A model generated the notes under the pieces. It was not told the DNA's origin, ran no database searches, and saw nothing but the letters and a program-made list of their open reading frames with translations. A stretch of 64,000 nt of DNA. Source: Oceanisphaera arctica (GTDB lineage: Bacteria > Pseudomonadota > Gammaproteobacteria > Enterobacterales > Aeromonadaceae). The position numbers and the translations under genes are program-made. Below, in pieces: positions 18,128 to 26,034 of this stretch. The number at the start of each line of letters is the position of its first letter. The first letter of the stretch is position 1. The DNA is taken from contig NZ_MPZM01000009.1 in NCBI RefSeq assembly GCF_002936955.1, positions 1 through 64,000 of the forward strand, written 5' to 3'.

Positions 18128-18739
18128 CTACCACCCACAGGCCTCTCGCAATGATTTAATTGCTTCACCCAACCCTGAAACATTAAATATTGCTGTATGC
18201 GGGCTTTGGTTAAAAGGAGTCACCTGAGCTACCACCTCGTCAGTAATAAGCATTTCTTTTAGCGTGTTTATTGGCGCGTTGTTAAATGCTCTTTTCTTAT
18301 CAGACGACATAGACCACTTGGATGTTCTTGCATCACTCATACCAATTCTAAGTGTTACCTTTGCTTCGCTGCCCAAGTATGTTTGCCAGTTTATATACAT
18401 TTCTGTTTTTTTTGATTCACAACGTGCGACTAACATTATTGGTTTACCAAACTTAGAGTTCCCAGAGTCCGCCTTTAAAAATATATTTACAGCTGTTGAA
18501 CCGTCAATAGGGTTTACTTTCTTATCAACAGTCCATTTCCCAGTTACTCCTGTTTGAATTTTCACAGCTTGCGAACCGCTGAGGTTGTGTGCCTTTGCTA
18601 TCTGGTCATAGCACTCAAGTCGAGCTAGATCTCCCTCAATAACTACGCACTTTTCAATAGAGCTTAATGGTACTTGTTCAGCCATTGCTGGCGCTGCTAC
18701 TGTTAGTGCTACTATTACTGCCAAGATTAGCTTTTTCAC
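18128..18739 (-). CDS. Secreted VasI/TagO-like (type VI secretion-associated family) protein, orphan
   Basis: The 203-residue protein has a clear Sec signal peptide (MKKLILAVIVALTVAAPAMA|E). Its body resembles the VasI family (PF11319-like): an N-terminal CVVIEGDLARLECYDQIA cysteine pair, GKWTV, a central LVARCESKKTEMYINW, TLRIGMSDARTSKWSMSSD and a C-terminal AIFNVSGLGEAIKSLREACGW. No type VI genes are nearby. The coding sequence is far more AT-rich than the core genes, indicating transfer with the island. The family assignment is by motif memory and should be verified. Confidence 0.7.
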   Translation of the reverse strand: MKKLILAVIVALTVAAPAMAEQVPLSSIEKCVVIEGDLARLECYDQIAKAHNLSGSQAVKIQTGVTGKWTVDKKVNPIDGSTAVNIFLKADSGNSKFGKPIMLVARCESKKTEMYINWQTYLGSEAKVTLRIGMSDARTSKWSMSSDKKRAFNNAPINTLKEMLITDEVVAQVTPFNQSPHTAIFNVSGLGEAIKSLREACGW

Positions 18740-19252
18740 GACTTGACTCCTTTCAGTTTAAAACTTAAGAGTATCACTTGTAATATACTACTGCCCATAA
18801 AATACAGGCTAGGCATTCTATCAGTTAATGGTTTATATTTGGCTCTATGCCAGCACTAGCCTTGGCCGGTTATAAGTAATATCGAATAACTTATGTGGAA
18901 ACTAGCGTCTGTATCGCTTACCTGTATTCATCGGGATTCAGTATATATCCACGTATGTTATGCTGACTTACTTAGCTGTTCTTGTTCTGTTGACTGGCAT
19001 TTTAGCCAGTTCAGGGGGTTGAAAGCCCCATGTCGATCTATTTACTAACCCAACAATGCTTTCTCCGGTGCCCTGCTCGCCCAAACTCGCGACGTTGCCG
19101 ACGACGTGACGACCCATCTTCTTTATTTTAAGTCCCATCAAGCGAACCACAAGCAACCTTGATTGAGTCTCTTGCTGAAATGCCTAAGAGGTGTAGCTAC
19201 TATATTAGATGGCCTAAATACTCATACCTGATGAACCAGTCATAGTAGGAAC
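18740..19252. other. AT-rich gap with a degenerate tRNA-Phe-like site (18989-19036)
   Basis: No gene is supported in these 513 bp. Near the middle, CTGGCATTTTAGCCAG (18994-19009) and the following AGGGGGTTGAAAGCCCC-ATGTCG resemble the junction at 20546-20588, where CTGGCGTTTAGCCAG precedes the truncated tRNA-Phe (AGGGGATTGAAAATCCCC-GTGTCG). It looks like an old, mutated attachment site or tRNA remnant. The AT-rich sequence just upstream of the VasI-like gene (18740-18800) probably holds its promoter. Confidence 0.55.
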
Positions 19253-20509
19253 CTCAGCCATCCCCTCATATGAGCTAGAGCTGGCGCGGCCTAGCGGATA
19301 AACTACCCGTCTTTAAACCAAACTCGGCGACGTTACCAACCATGATCACCAGCGCTTCCATTTCAGAATACCTGCAAGACATCTTCGGCCAGGATATGCA
19401 TGCCAAGCGCGTGCTTTCATTGGCCAATGCCACCTTGGGGGTAATTGAATCGAGCTCGCTGGCCATCCATGCTATTGGTAACGGCTTGGCTCAGGCCAAT
19501 GGTCTTGAGCGTAAATACGCCATCAAGCAAGTCGACCGCTTGCTGAGCAACACCAAGCTCAATATCTGGTCGCTGTTCGACGACTGGGTGCCCTATGTCG
19601 TGGCCGAGCGTAAAGAGATCGTGGTCTCCATGGACTGGACCGAGTTCGATGCCGACGACCATAGCAGCATCGTGCTGAGCATGCAGACCAGCCACGGACG
19701 CAACACACCGTTGCTGTGGAAGACGCACAAAAAATCCTTGTTGAAAGGCAAGCGCAATGACCACGAAGATGAGCTGTTGTGGAAGCTGAAAAACAGTCTG
19801 CCAGACGATGTGAACGTAACCATCGTGGCTGATCGGGGCTTTGGCAGCACGGGCCTGTTTGCTCTGCTGGAAGACGAACTTGGGTTCGACTATCTCATTC
19901 GTTTTAAAGACAATATTCTGCTCTGCCCGGTGGGTGAAGACCTCAAACCGGCGAAGACGTGGCTGACGCCAAGTGGTCGTACCCGCACCCTGAAAGACGT
20001 GGAGCTGACCAGCCAAAGACAGCCTGTAGCGCGCGTATTCTGCTGCAAGAAAGCGGACATGAAGGAGGCTTGGTTTCTGGCCAGCAACCGGCGTGACCTG
20101 AGTGCCGCAGATGCCCTCAAGCTGTATGGCAAGCGCTGGGGCATCGAGTGCAGCTTTCGAGACATCAAGGACTACAAGTTTGGCATGGGCATGGCTGACA
20201 CCCATGTCAGTTCAACCAACCGACGCGACCGTCTGTTCCTGTTCAGCGCCTTGGCCATTGTATTGCTGACCTTGCTCGGCAAGGCCGGCGATGCCGCCGG
20301 ACTGGAGCGGACCATCAAAGCCAACACCAGTAAAACCCGGACCTATTCCTTCTTCCGCCAAGGGGCATTTATTATCAGATGCTGCCGAAAATGAAAGAGG
20401 AAAACGCCATCAAACTGCTGGAAAAGTTTTCCTACTATCTGTCACAGCACAAATTATACAAGCGCATCTTCGGCATTATCTGAGCCATAAAAATGAGGGG
20501 ATCTCTAAG
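19253..20509 (+). mobile_element. IS4-family insertion sequence with IS10-type ends, inactivated
   Basis: The left end reads CTCAGCCATCCCCTCAT. The right end, inverted, reads CTTAGAGATCCCCTCAT, close to the IS10 terminus CTGAGAGATCCCCTCAT. A 9-bp direct repeat AGTAGGAAC flanks it (19244-19252 and 20510-20518), the target duplication size typical of IS10-like elements. The 1257-bp element carries one transposase gene with a frameshift near its 3' end. Confidence 0.88.
19342..20483 (+). pseudogene. IS4-family transposase, frameshifted near the C-terminus
   Basis: The first frame encodes about 343 residues of a DDE transposase. They include VSMDWTEFDADDHSS, IVADRGFGSTG, and the YREK-like region YGKRWGIECSFRDIKDYKFGMG that carries the catalytic Glu. 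At about 20371 the expected FFRQGAFYYQMLPKM is broken: GCATTTATTATCAG lacks one T, so the frame ends early in RCCRK. Restoring it gives a continuous product ending LYKRIFGII at 20483. The gene is probably a recent pseudogene. Confidence 0.88.
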
Positions 20510-20558
20510 AGTAGGAACGGCACAGATCGAAGAGCTGGGTTGTGACTGGCGTTTAGCC

Positions 20559-20614
20559 AGAGCAGGGGATTGAAAATCCCCGTGTCGGCGGTTCGATTCC
20601 GTCTCTGGGCACCA
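20559..20614 (+). pseudogene. Truncated tRNA-Phe (3' 56 nt)
   Basis: The sequence begins at AGAGCAGGGGATTGAAAATC, inside the D arm, and is then identical to tRNA-Phe to the CCA. The 5' acceptor strand and most of the D arm (20 nt) are missing and replaced by GACTGGCGTTTAGCC, so it cannot fold as a tRNA. This is the form left by integration into, or recombination within, a tRNA gene. Confidence 0.95.
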
Positions 20615-20634
20615 TTTTAAAGCAAGTGCTAGAA

Positions 20635-20710
<76 letters not shown>

Positions 20711-20714
20711 TTTA

Positions 20715-20739
20715 AACCAGCCTCCGCGCTGGTTTTTTT
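20715..20739 (+). terminator. Duplicate of the tRNA-array terminator
   Basis: Same AACCAGC/GCTGGTT stem and T-run as at 16073-16097. It would insulate the downstream envelope gene from the island. Confidence 0.9.
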
Positions 20740-20923
20740 GTGTCTGCGTTTTGCCTGCAGCTCTTTCCCTTTGCTCTCCCACACAGCACCAGGCTACCCC
20801 TTGCCTGTTTTCACTTCCCTCCCCACCCTTTTGTTACAAGCCTTCCAACATAATGATGCTGCCGGGATTGGCATTCTGGTTGCGATAAACATAGTCTTAA
20901 GTAAAAGGCAAAGGGATGCAGCC

Positions 20924-21913
20924 ATGAAGAAGATATGCTTGATTGCCTTGCTGGCCGTTGCTACTGCCGCCAGCGCAGAGACAGAATCAGAAATAGAAGT
21001 AGCAGACGACACCGACTTGCCGGGCTGGGCTGTGGAAAAAATCACGCCCATGCACGACAGCGTTTCTCACTGGGTCACCAACAATTCTCGTAATATCGAC
21101 GGTTTTTTCGGTACCAACGACAGCCTGCATGTGGAAAACGGCTCCTACCTCCGCCTGAGTCAGGAGCTGGAGTGGAGTGACGCCGAAGACTTCAGCGCCG
21201 AAACAGCCGCGCGCTTTCGCCTAGACCTGCCCACCACCAAAGAACGACTGCGCTTCATTATCGAAAGCGACCCGGAAGAATCCGAGGGTACCCTGGCCGA
21301 ACAAGGCTCCAACCGGCTGCGCACCGATCAGCGTAGTCTCGGCAGCACCATTCTCGGCCTGAACAGACTAGGCAAGCGGGACAAGCGGGAGGCCTGGAAC
21401 CTGCAAGCCGGAGCCGGGGTCAAGGTTCGCTGGCCGCCGGATCCTTACGTGCGCTTTACCGGCGAACGACTGTGGCAACTAGAGTCGCCGTGGCAGCTGG
21501 AATCCTACAATCGCGCCTCCTGGTTCAACGAAGAAGGCTACTCCATACGCAGCAGATGGGATATTGGCCGGCCGCTGGATGAAAACCATCACCTGCGCTT
21601 TATCACCAACTTTCAGTGGCAGGAAGAAGTCGATACCCTCGAATATTCCGAAGCGGTGGAGCTTAATCAGATACTGGGCAAGCGCAGCGTCATACGTTAC
21701 GCCATCGCCGCAGTAGGAAGAAGCACCTCGGACCCGAGGCTGCATGATTATTATCTGTACAGTCACTACCGACGCAACCTGCACCGGGAGATTCTGTTTG
21801 TGGATTTTATCCCGGAGCTGCATTTCCCCCGTGATCAGGATTACGATCCCCAGTTCGGCATTACTCTCCGGCTGGAAGTCATGTTCAAGGGTGATCTGGT
21901 TTTTAGACGCTGA
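20924..21913 (+). CDS. Conserved outer-membrane/periplasmic protein, probable beta-barrel
   Basis: The 329-residue protein has a Sec signal peptide (MKKICLIALLAVATAASA). The mature part has alternating amphipathic segments rich in Trp, Arg and Tyr (LRLSQELEWSD, AARFRLDLPTT, VRWPPDPYVRFTGERLWQLE, HLRFITNFQWQEE) and ends in aromatic/hydrophobic residues (LRLEVMFKGDLVFRR). This suggests a small outer-membrane barrel. I start at ATG 20924 because it begins the signal peptide; the frame is open upstream into the tRNA region. The function is not known to me. Confidence 0.8.
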   Translation: MKKICLIALLAVATAASAETESEIEVADDTDLPGWAVEKITPMHDSVSHWVTNNSRNIDGFFGTNDSLHVENGSYLRLSQELEWSDAEDFSAETAARFRLDLPTTKERLRFIIESDPEESEGTLAEQGSNRLRTDQRSLGSTILGLNRLGKRDKREAWNLQAGAGVKVRWPPDPYVRFTGERLWQLESPWQLESYNRASWFNEEGYSIRSRWDIGRPLDENHHLRFITNFQWQEEVDTLEYSEAVELNQILGKRSVIRYAIAAVGRSTSDPRLHDYYLYSHYRRNLHREILFVDFIPELHFPRDQDYDPQFGITLRLEVMFKGDLVFRR

Positions 21914-21925
21914 GTAAACGCAGAC

Positions 21926-22234
21926 TTAAAGCGGGCGAAACAGCCGAACATCGGCTTCAGCCACCAAAGCCGGGGCCAACTGCTCGAAATAATCCTTGAT
22001 GTAGGGCTGGGCACAGTGAGCTTCAAACGCTTCCCTGCTGGCCCATTGCTCGATAAAAACACAATCCCAGGGTTCGCCGTTGGCGCCCGCATAAGGCACT
22101 TCTTCGGTCAGTTGGTACAGCAGACAACCTTCTTCCCTGTGGGTGTTGGTGATCAGGCTTTTCAGCGCCTGCTGCAATTCCGGGGCCTTGCCCGGCTTGG
22201 CGTTAAAGCGGGCAACACAATATAAATCTGACAT
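21926..22234 (-). CDS. Antibiotic biosynthesis monooxygenase (ABM)-fold protein, YgiN-like
   Basis: A 102-residue ferredoxin-like ABM domain: YCVARFNAKPGKAPELQQAL at the start, the EEGCLLYQL motif, WDCVFIEQWASREAFEAH, and the tail YIKDYFEQLAPAL. Such dimers act as small quinol or heme-related monooxygenases or have unknown roles. The double ATG (22237/22234) is preceded by GAGAG; I use the second for better spacing. The open frame continues 40 codons upstream without support. Confidence 0.88.
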   Translation of the reverse strand: MSDLYCVARFNAKPGKAPELQQALKSLITNTHREEGCLLYQLTEEVPYAGANGEPWDCVFIEQWASREAFEAHCAQPYIKDYFEQLAPALVAEADVRLFRPL

Positions 22235-22362
22235 CATCTGCTCTCGGTACGAATAAAGGCAGTATGCTAATACATACTGGGTCTGCCTGAACAGCCCAAG
22301 CCCCTCGCCCGCCGTTACCGCATTATAAGCACCCTGAATTAAGCATCCACACAAAATACCTG

Positions 22363-22391
22363 TTGACCAAAAGCGGGGAACCGGTTAGAGT
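22363..22391 (+). promoter_or_regulatory. Candidate promoter of the cold-shock gene with long 5' leader
   Basis: TTGACC and TAGAGT with a 17-bp spacer lie about 140 bp upstream of the csp start codon. A long untranslated leader of this length is typical of cspA-type mRNAs, whose leader refolds at low temperature. Confidence 0.5.
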
Positions 22392-22530
22392 GACCGCAGC
22401 TCGAAAAATACGGCTATATTTATGTTCTTGTTACGATGTTCTAGTAGTACCTCGTCCTGTATTTCATAAGTTAAATCTGTATTTTTCCAAGCTCATTTAT
22501 TTATGGTAGATTTGTTTACAGGATTTAGGT

Positions 22531-22740
22531 ATGTCTAATATCGTTAAAGGTAAAGTAAAGTTCTTCAATGAGTCCAAAGGCTTTGGTTTCATCGAACAAG
22601 AGCAAGGTCCTGACGTGTTCGTACACTTCAGCGCCATCCAGAGCCAGGGTTTCAAAACTCTGGCCGAAGGCCAAGCAGTACAGTTCACTGTAGCTCAAGG
22701 TCAGAAAGGTCCTCAGGCTGAGAACGTAGTTCCTCTGTAA
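22531..22740 (+). CDS. Cold-shock domain protein (CspA family)
   Basis: This is a 69-residue single OB-fold RNA/DNA-binding protein. RNP1 (KGFGFIEQ) and RNP2 (VFVHFSAIQ) are intact, and the ending [10 protein letters not shown] is typical. It would act as an RNA chaperone melting secondary structure. It is monocistronic, with a strong terminator 25 bp downstream. Whether it is cold-induced or a constitutive CspC/E type cannot be told from the protein; the long leader favours regulation. Confidence 0.95.
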   Translation: MSNIVKGKVKFFNESKGFGFIEQEQGPDVFVHFSAIQSQGFKTLAEGQAVQFTVAQGQKGPQAENVVPL

Positions 22741-22764
22741 GAGACTACCTCGCCAAGAATTCCT

Positions 22765-22795
22765 AAAGCCGTGCCTCCGGGCGCGGCTTTTTTTT
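22765..22795 (+). terminator. Rho-independent terminator of the csp gene
   Basis: The GC-rich stem AAAGCCGTGC/GCGCGGCTTT with a six-base loop runs directly into a long T-tract. Confidence 0.93.
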
Positions 22796-22862
22796 GCCTT
22801 TTTTCAGCTCTCCCCTTTATGCCGCTCTTCTCGAGAAGGCTGATGTCGCTACCGCTTCGCCT

Positions 22863-23131
22863 CATACCAATTCCATTAAGTATCTGATCAGACTGAGGCT
22901 TCCGTTCTCTGTTACCTATTCTCGAGCACCGAGTTGTCTGTAGACGATGCCAACAGGCCATGCCGAAACATTAGGGAGGACAAAGGGATCTGCTCAGCCG
23001 ACCTTCTGCTTCAGGGATGAAACAGAGAGCGTACATGGAGGTATTCATAGCGAGTCGGCTGAGCGGGCCCTTTGTCCGATGTTTACACTGAGATGAAATA
23101 GATCATTTGTTTAGTCGGATTGGTATTATTC
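22863..23131. repeat. Compound palindromic element, about 270 bp, containing a 92-bp core repeat (22982-23073)
   Basis: The outer ends ATACCAATTCCATTAAGTAT (22863) and, inverted, ATACCAATCCGACTAAACAA (ending 23131) form imperfect inverted repeats. Inside is one copy of the 92-bp palindrome (AAAGGGATCTGCTCAGCCGA ... GCGGGCCCTTT) with an inner CTGCTTCAGGGATGAAACAGAG hairpin. The right flank GTTTACACTGAGATGAAATA is shared with the copy at 38671. The left flank (CTCGAGCACCGAGTTGTCTG) is shared, inverted, with the copy at 27885. No coding capacity is seen. Confidence 0.8.
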
Positions 23132-23147
23132 CCCTCCATTACTGCGA

Positions 23148-24320
23148 CTAAAACCGGCCTATGGCATACCAGGACAGTAACTTGAGTAACATGGCCCCAC
23201 TCAAGATACACACCCCGAGACTGAATGCGGTATCGACACCGTAATAGACCAGTCCGGCGGTCAGCAGACTGGCAATCAGCATTTGCAGCGCGCCAGAGAG
23301 CGCCGCGGCGGCACCGGCCAGATCCCGGTAGGGCTCCAGTAAGCGACTCATTGCATTGGAAAAAGCCATACCATTACCCAGAGCCTGAATAAAGATAGCG
23401 CTGATCACCCATACCGGCTGTAACGGCATTACCAGTATCCAGGCGCCGGCGGCCATCTGAACAAAAGGGCTCAGGCGCAGCATGTCTTCGGCCGAGACCC
23501 GATGCTGAACACGATTGTTGATAATCCCCCCCAGCAGTAATCCCAGAGCAGGGATCAGTGCCCAGCTGCCATATTCTGCCGCACTCATGTCGATTTGCCT
23601 CTGCATCACATAAGGCATCACCGACACGGACACCATCATCAGCGAAAACTGTCCCCACAACATGCCGCCATAACCGAGAAAATGGCGTAACCCCAGCAGG
23701 CGGCGATAGTTGGCGATAATACTCTTCAGGTTCATCGAGCGACGCTCGACGTTGAGGGTCTCCTTAAAACCGGCCAGCAGTAGCACCCACAGACTCAACT
23801 GGTAGATAAACATGGCCACAAACACACTTTCCCACCCCAGATGGTGGCCGATAATTCCTCCCACCGCCGGCGCCACAACAGGCGTAAAGGCCGCCGCCAT
23901 GGCCACATAAGACAGCGCATTGCGCAGTGCTGGCCCCTCGAAGCGGTCGCGCAGCATGGCGCGGGAAACAACGGCACCACAGCCTGCTCCCAGCCCCTGT
24001 AGTAGTCGTCCCAGCAATAGCCATTCGAATGATGCCCCGGGCAACAGACACAGACCAACCCCCAGCAACGCCAGCTCCAGCCCCACCAGCAGCACAGGGC
24101 GGCGCCCTCGGGCATCACTCAAGGGCCCATACAGCAGCTGTACCGGGCCAAAGGCAAACAGATAGGCAGAAACCAGCCACTGTATCCGACTAGGATCTTC
24201 GGCCAGAGTCTGACTGATAGCCGGCAACACAGGTAACAGCAGGCCAATGCTCAATTGCCCCATACTGACAATAAGACAGGCCAGGACAAGGGTGCGGGTA
24301 GTAGAAGTGGATGTTGCCAC
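23148..24320 (-). CDS. MFS multidrug/drug:H+ antiporter (Bcr/CflA/EmrD-like)
   Basis: The 390-residue inner-membrane protein has about twelve hydrophobic segments. It shows the DHA1 signatures: motif A in the first cytoplasmic loop (GPLSDARGRRPVLL), an Arg-containing fourth helix (GRLLQGLGAGCGAVVSRAMLRD) and motif C-like ALSYVAMAAAFTPVVAPAVGG in helix five. This fits proton-coupled efflux of small molecules. It is a single gene with no linked regulator, and the substrate is unknown. Convergent repeats at 22863-23131 fill its 3' side. Confidence 0.88.
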   Translation of the reverse strand: MATSTSTTRTLVLACLIVSMGQLSIGLLLPVLPAISQTLAEDPSRIQWLVSAYLFAFGPVQLLYGPLSDARGRRPVLLVGLELALLGVGLCLLPGASFEWLLLGRLLQGLGAGCGAVVSRAMLRDRFEGPALRNALSYVAMAAAFTPVVAPAVGGIIGHHLGWESVFVAMFIYQLSLWVLLLAGFKETLNVERRSMNLKSIIANYRRLLGLRHFLGYGGMLWGQFSLMMVSVSVMPYVMQRQIDMSAAEYGSWALIPALGLLLGGIINNRVQHRVSAEDMLRLSPFVQMAAGAWILVMPLQPVWVISAIFIQALGNGMAFSNAMSRLLEPYRDLAGAAAALSGALQMLIASLLTAGLVYYGVDTAFSLGVCILSGAMLLKLLSWYAIGRF

Positions 24321-24401
24321 GCATCCTCCTCTGGTTATAGGATCAGGGTTATGTGATTAGAGCCATGGGAGCAGGGCTGCAGGATTAAAGTGAGCTTTAC
24401 T

Positions 24402-24431
24402 TTGACAAGTCGGGCATTCATTAAGCACAAT
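24402..24431 (+). promoter_or_regulatory. Promoter of the Hfq-like gene
   Basis: A perfect -35 TTGACA and CACAAT with an 18-bp spacer lie 34 bp upstream of the start codon. A shorter-spaced alternative cannot be excluded. Confidence 0.6.
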
Positions 24432-24464
24432 CAAGGTTGAAAAATAACAAACAGGACTGCCTAC

Positions 24465-24842
24465 ATGACTGCCCAATCAGCAAATCCCCAATCGCTTCAA
24501 CAAGCTTTTTCATTGGGTAACGGACAGGATGCGGCACTGAACTGGTTGCGCAAGAATCAGACTCATTGCGCCATCTTCCTCACCAATGGCATCAAGCTGG
24601 AAGGGATGATCAGTGCCTTTGATCAATACAGCATTCTGCTATCTGACCCCCGTGGTCAGCAGCAACTAATTTATAAAGCCAAGATTTCCACTATTTCTCC
24701 TGCGACCCGTCGGCCGCCGCGTACCGGGGTTATTATCAACAAGCCCCGCCGTCCCCGTTACGAAAGTCATCACACTCCGCGGGAAGATAATCATCGCCGG
24801 GATGATCAATACGATCCCCCCAGTGACGACGATCAGGGCTAA
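24465..24842 (+). CDS. Hfq-like Sm protein (divergent paralog)
   Basis: The 125-residue protein contains an Hfq Sm core at about residues 21-79. QDAALNWLRKN aligns with the canonical QDPFLNALRRE; IFLTNGIKLEGMISAFDQYSILL is Sm1, and IYKAKISTISP is Sm2. Canonical Hfq residues kept are Gln8, Lys31 and Gln41 (here Gln21, Lys44, Gln54). Changed are the rim RRER (RKNQ here), Tyr25 (Phe38), Phe42 (Tyr55) and His57 (Ala72, in YKAK). The strand 3-4 loop is two residues longer. There is an extra 13-residue N-terminus and a 45-residue His/Arg/Asp-rich disordered tail. It is not in the usual miaA-hfq-hflX context, so it is probably a second Hfq with altered RNA specificity. Confidence 0.88.
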   Translation: MTAQSANPQSLQQAFSLGNGQDAALNWLRKNQTHCAIFLTNGIKLEGMISAFDQYSILLSDPRGQQQLIYKAKISTISPATRRPPRTGVIINKPRRPRYESHHTPREDNHRRDDQYDPPSDDDQG

Positions 24843-24858
24843 TTCCTCACGCCCTTCA

Positions 24859-24896
24859 ATAACAAAAAGGTCAGCTCAGGCTGACCTTTTTGTTAT
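24859..24896. terminator. Bidirectional terminator between hfq-like gene and dapA
   Basis: A long palindrome, ATAACAAAAAGGTCAGC and its inverse around a TCAG loop, gives a T-run after the stem on both strands. It serves the two convergent genes. Confidence 0.92.
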
Positions 24897-24953
24897 AAAC
24901 GGGGAGACTGCTGTCTCCCCGCTCCCACATTTCGCTTACGCGGCCATCATGGG

Positions 24954-25826
24954 TTAAATCAGCTCCAGCTCTTCCATTACCCGGCGAATACGCGCCTTGG
25001 TGCTCTCTTGCAGGGGCACCACGGGGATACGACAGTTTTCGCTGGCCAGCCCCAGCAACGACAGACCATATTTGGGGCAGGCCGGATTGGGCTCGGCAAA
25101 CATCACCTGATGCAGCGGTAGCAATCTGTCCTGCAGTGCACGAGCTTCTTCCCACTTGCCGGCCAGGGTCAGCTCTTGCAGCTGAGCACAGAGGCGCGGG
25201 GCCACGTTGGCGGTGACCGAGATACAACCCTGGCCACCGGCCACGTTGTAAGACACCGCGGTACCGTCTTCGCCGGACAACCAGGCAAACGGCTTCTTGA
25301 TCAGCTGGCGTTCGGCCCAGGGGCGAGCCAGATCACCGGTGGCGTCTTTCACCCCGGCAATACGCGGCAACTCGGCGATGCGCGCCATGGTCTCGGGCTG
25401 AATATCGACCACAGCCCGGGGCGGAATGTTGTAAACGATAATCGGCAGCTCGGTCGCATCATGCAGCATTTTGAAATGCGCATAAAGACCATCCTGGCTC
25501 GGCTTGTTGTAATAACCGGCCACATGCAGGGTGGCATCGGCTCCTACCTTCTGGGCACAATTGCTGTATTCAATTGCCTCTACCGGGTTGTTGGAGCCGG
25601 CACCGGCAATAACCGGAACCCGCCCTGCGGCCTGCTCCGCCACAATTTCAATCACGCGACAATGCTCGTCGTACGTCAGGGTCGGGCTTTCTCCGGTGGT
25701 GCCAACCGGCACAATGCCGTGAGTCCCCTCCTCGATGTGCCAGTCAACCAGCCGGCGCAATGCCGCCTCGTCGAGTCGGTCGCCGTCAAAGGGGGTCAGC
25801 AGGGCAACTAAAGAACCGCGAAACAT
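24954..25826 (-). CDS. dapA: 4-hydroxy-tetrahydrodipicolinate synthase
   Basis: This 290-residue TIM-barrel enzyme condenses pyruvate with aspartate semialdehyde, the first committed step toward diaminopimelate and lysine. The Schiff-base lysine is Lys160 (AGVKDATGD), with Thr43/Thr44 in VGTTGESPTL and Tyr132 in VYNIPPR completing the catalytic triad. The start MFRGSLVALLTPF has an AAGGAG ribosome binding site 5 bp upstream. An unusual leader (small Lys-codon-rich ORF plus terminator, 25868-26063) precedes it, suggesting transcription attenuation by lysine supply. The usual partner bamC (nlpB) is not downstream; the gene ends at a shared terminator. Confidence 0.97.
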   Translation of the reverse strand: MFRGSLVALLTPFDGDRLDEAALRRLVDWHIEEGTHGIVPVGTTGESPTLTYDEHCRVIEIVAEQAAGRVPVIAGAGSNNPVEAIEYSNCAQKVGADATLHVAGYYNKPSQDGLYAHFKMLHDATELPIIVYNIPPRAVVDIQPETMARIAELPRIAGVKDATGDLARPWAERQLIKKPFAWLSGEDGTAVSYNVAGGQGCISVTANVAPRLCAQLQELTLAGKWEEARALQDRLLPLHQVMFAEPNPACPKYGLSLLGLASENCRIPVVPLQESTKARIRRVMEELELI

Positions 25827-25867
25827 GGAAACTCCTTCTTCTGGATAGAGGATTTAAAAATTTAAAT

Positions 25868-25902
25868 AAAAAACCCCGGTCGCTGTTGCATCACCGGGGT
25901 TT
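25868..25902 (-). terminator. Rho-independent terminator inside the dapA leader (attenuator)
   Basis: Read on the minus strand, the perfect 10-bp stem AAACCCCGGT/ACCGGGGTTT with a 12-base loop is followed by UUUUUUAUUU. It lies between the small Lys-rich ORF and dapA, 42 bp before the dapA start. Terminating there would stop transcription before dapA. The loop and 5' arm (25883-25896) can instead pair with 25934-25947 at the end of the small ORF. Confidence 0.85.
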
Positions 25903-25936
25903 GAAACATCTTGTCTTGATGAGAGTCAGGCGTCGG

Positions 25937-26005
25937 TCACGCAACAGAAGCTGCCGCTTTTCGTTTAAGCGGTTTGCCCGGTTTGCGTTTAACGATAAAA
26001 ATCAT
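25937..26005 (-). CDS. Putative lysine leader peptide of dapA
   Basis: A 22-codon ORF on the dapA strand reads MIFIVKRKPGKP then LKRKAAASVA. Five of eleven consecutive codons (6 to 16) are lysine, all AAA, as in amino-acid-specific leader peptides. Its last codons and stop overlap a segment (25934-25947, CTGTTGCGTGACCG in the RNA). That segment can form 13 of 14 pairs, one of them G-U, with the loop and 5' arm of the downstream terminator. A CCGCTT/AAGCGG hairpin lies within the lysine codons. The ribosome binding site is weak (GGGTGCAACTC). The peptide is predicted, not known; its role is inference from the architecture. Confidence 0.62.
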   Translation of the reverse strand: MIFIVKRKPGKPLKRKAAASVA

Positions 26006-26034
26006 GAGTTGCACCCGAAAAGACCTTGAACAGC

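Noticed and set aside
18968..19156. 62-codon minus-strand ORF in the island gap
   Set aside because: It covers the degenerate tRNA-Phe-like site. Its similarity to the antisense of the IS left end (VGNVA...G...TG) suggests a chance or remnant frame, not a gene.
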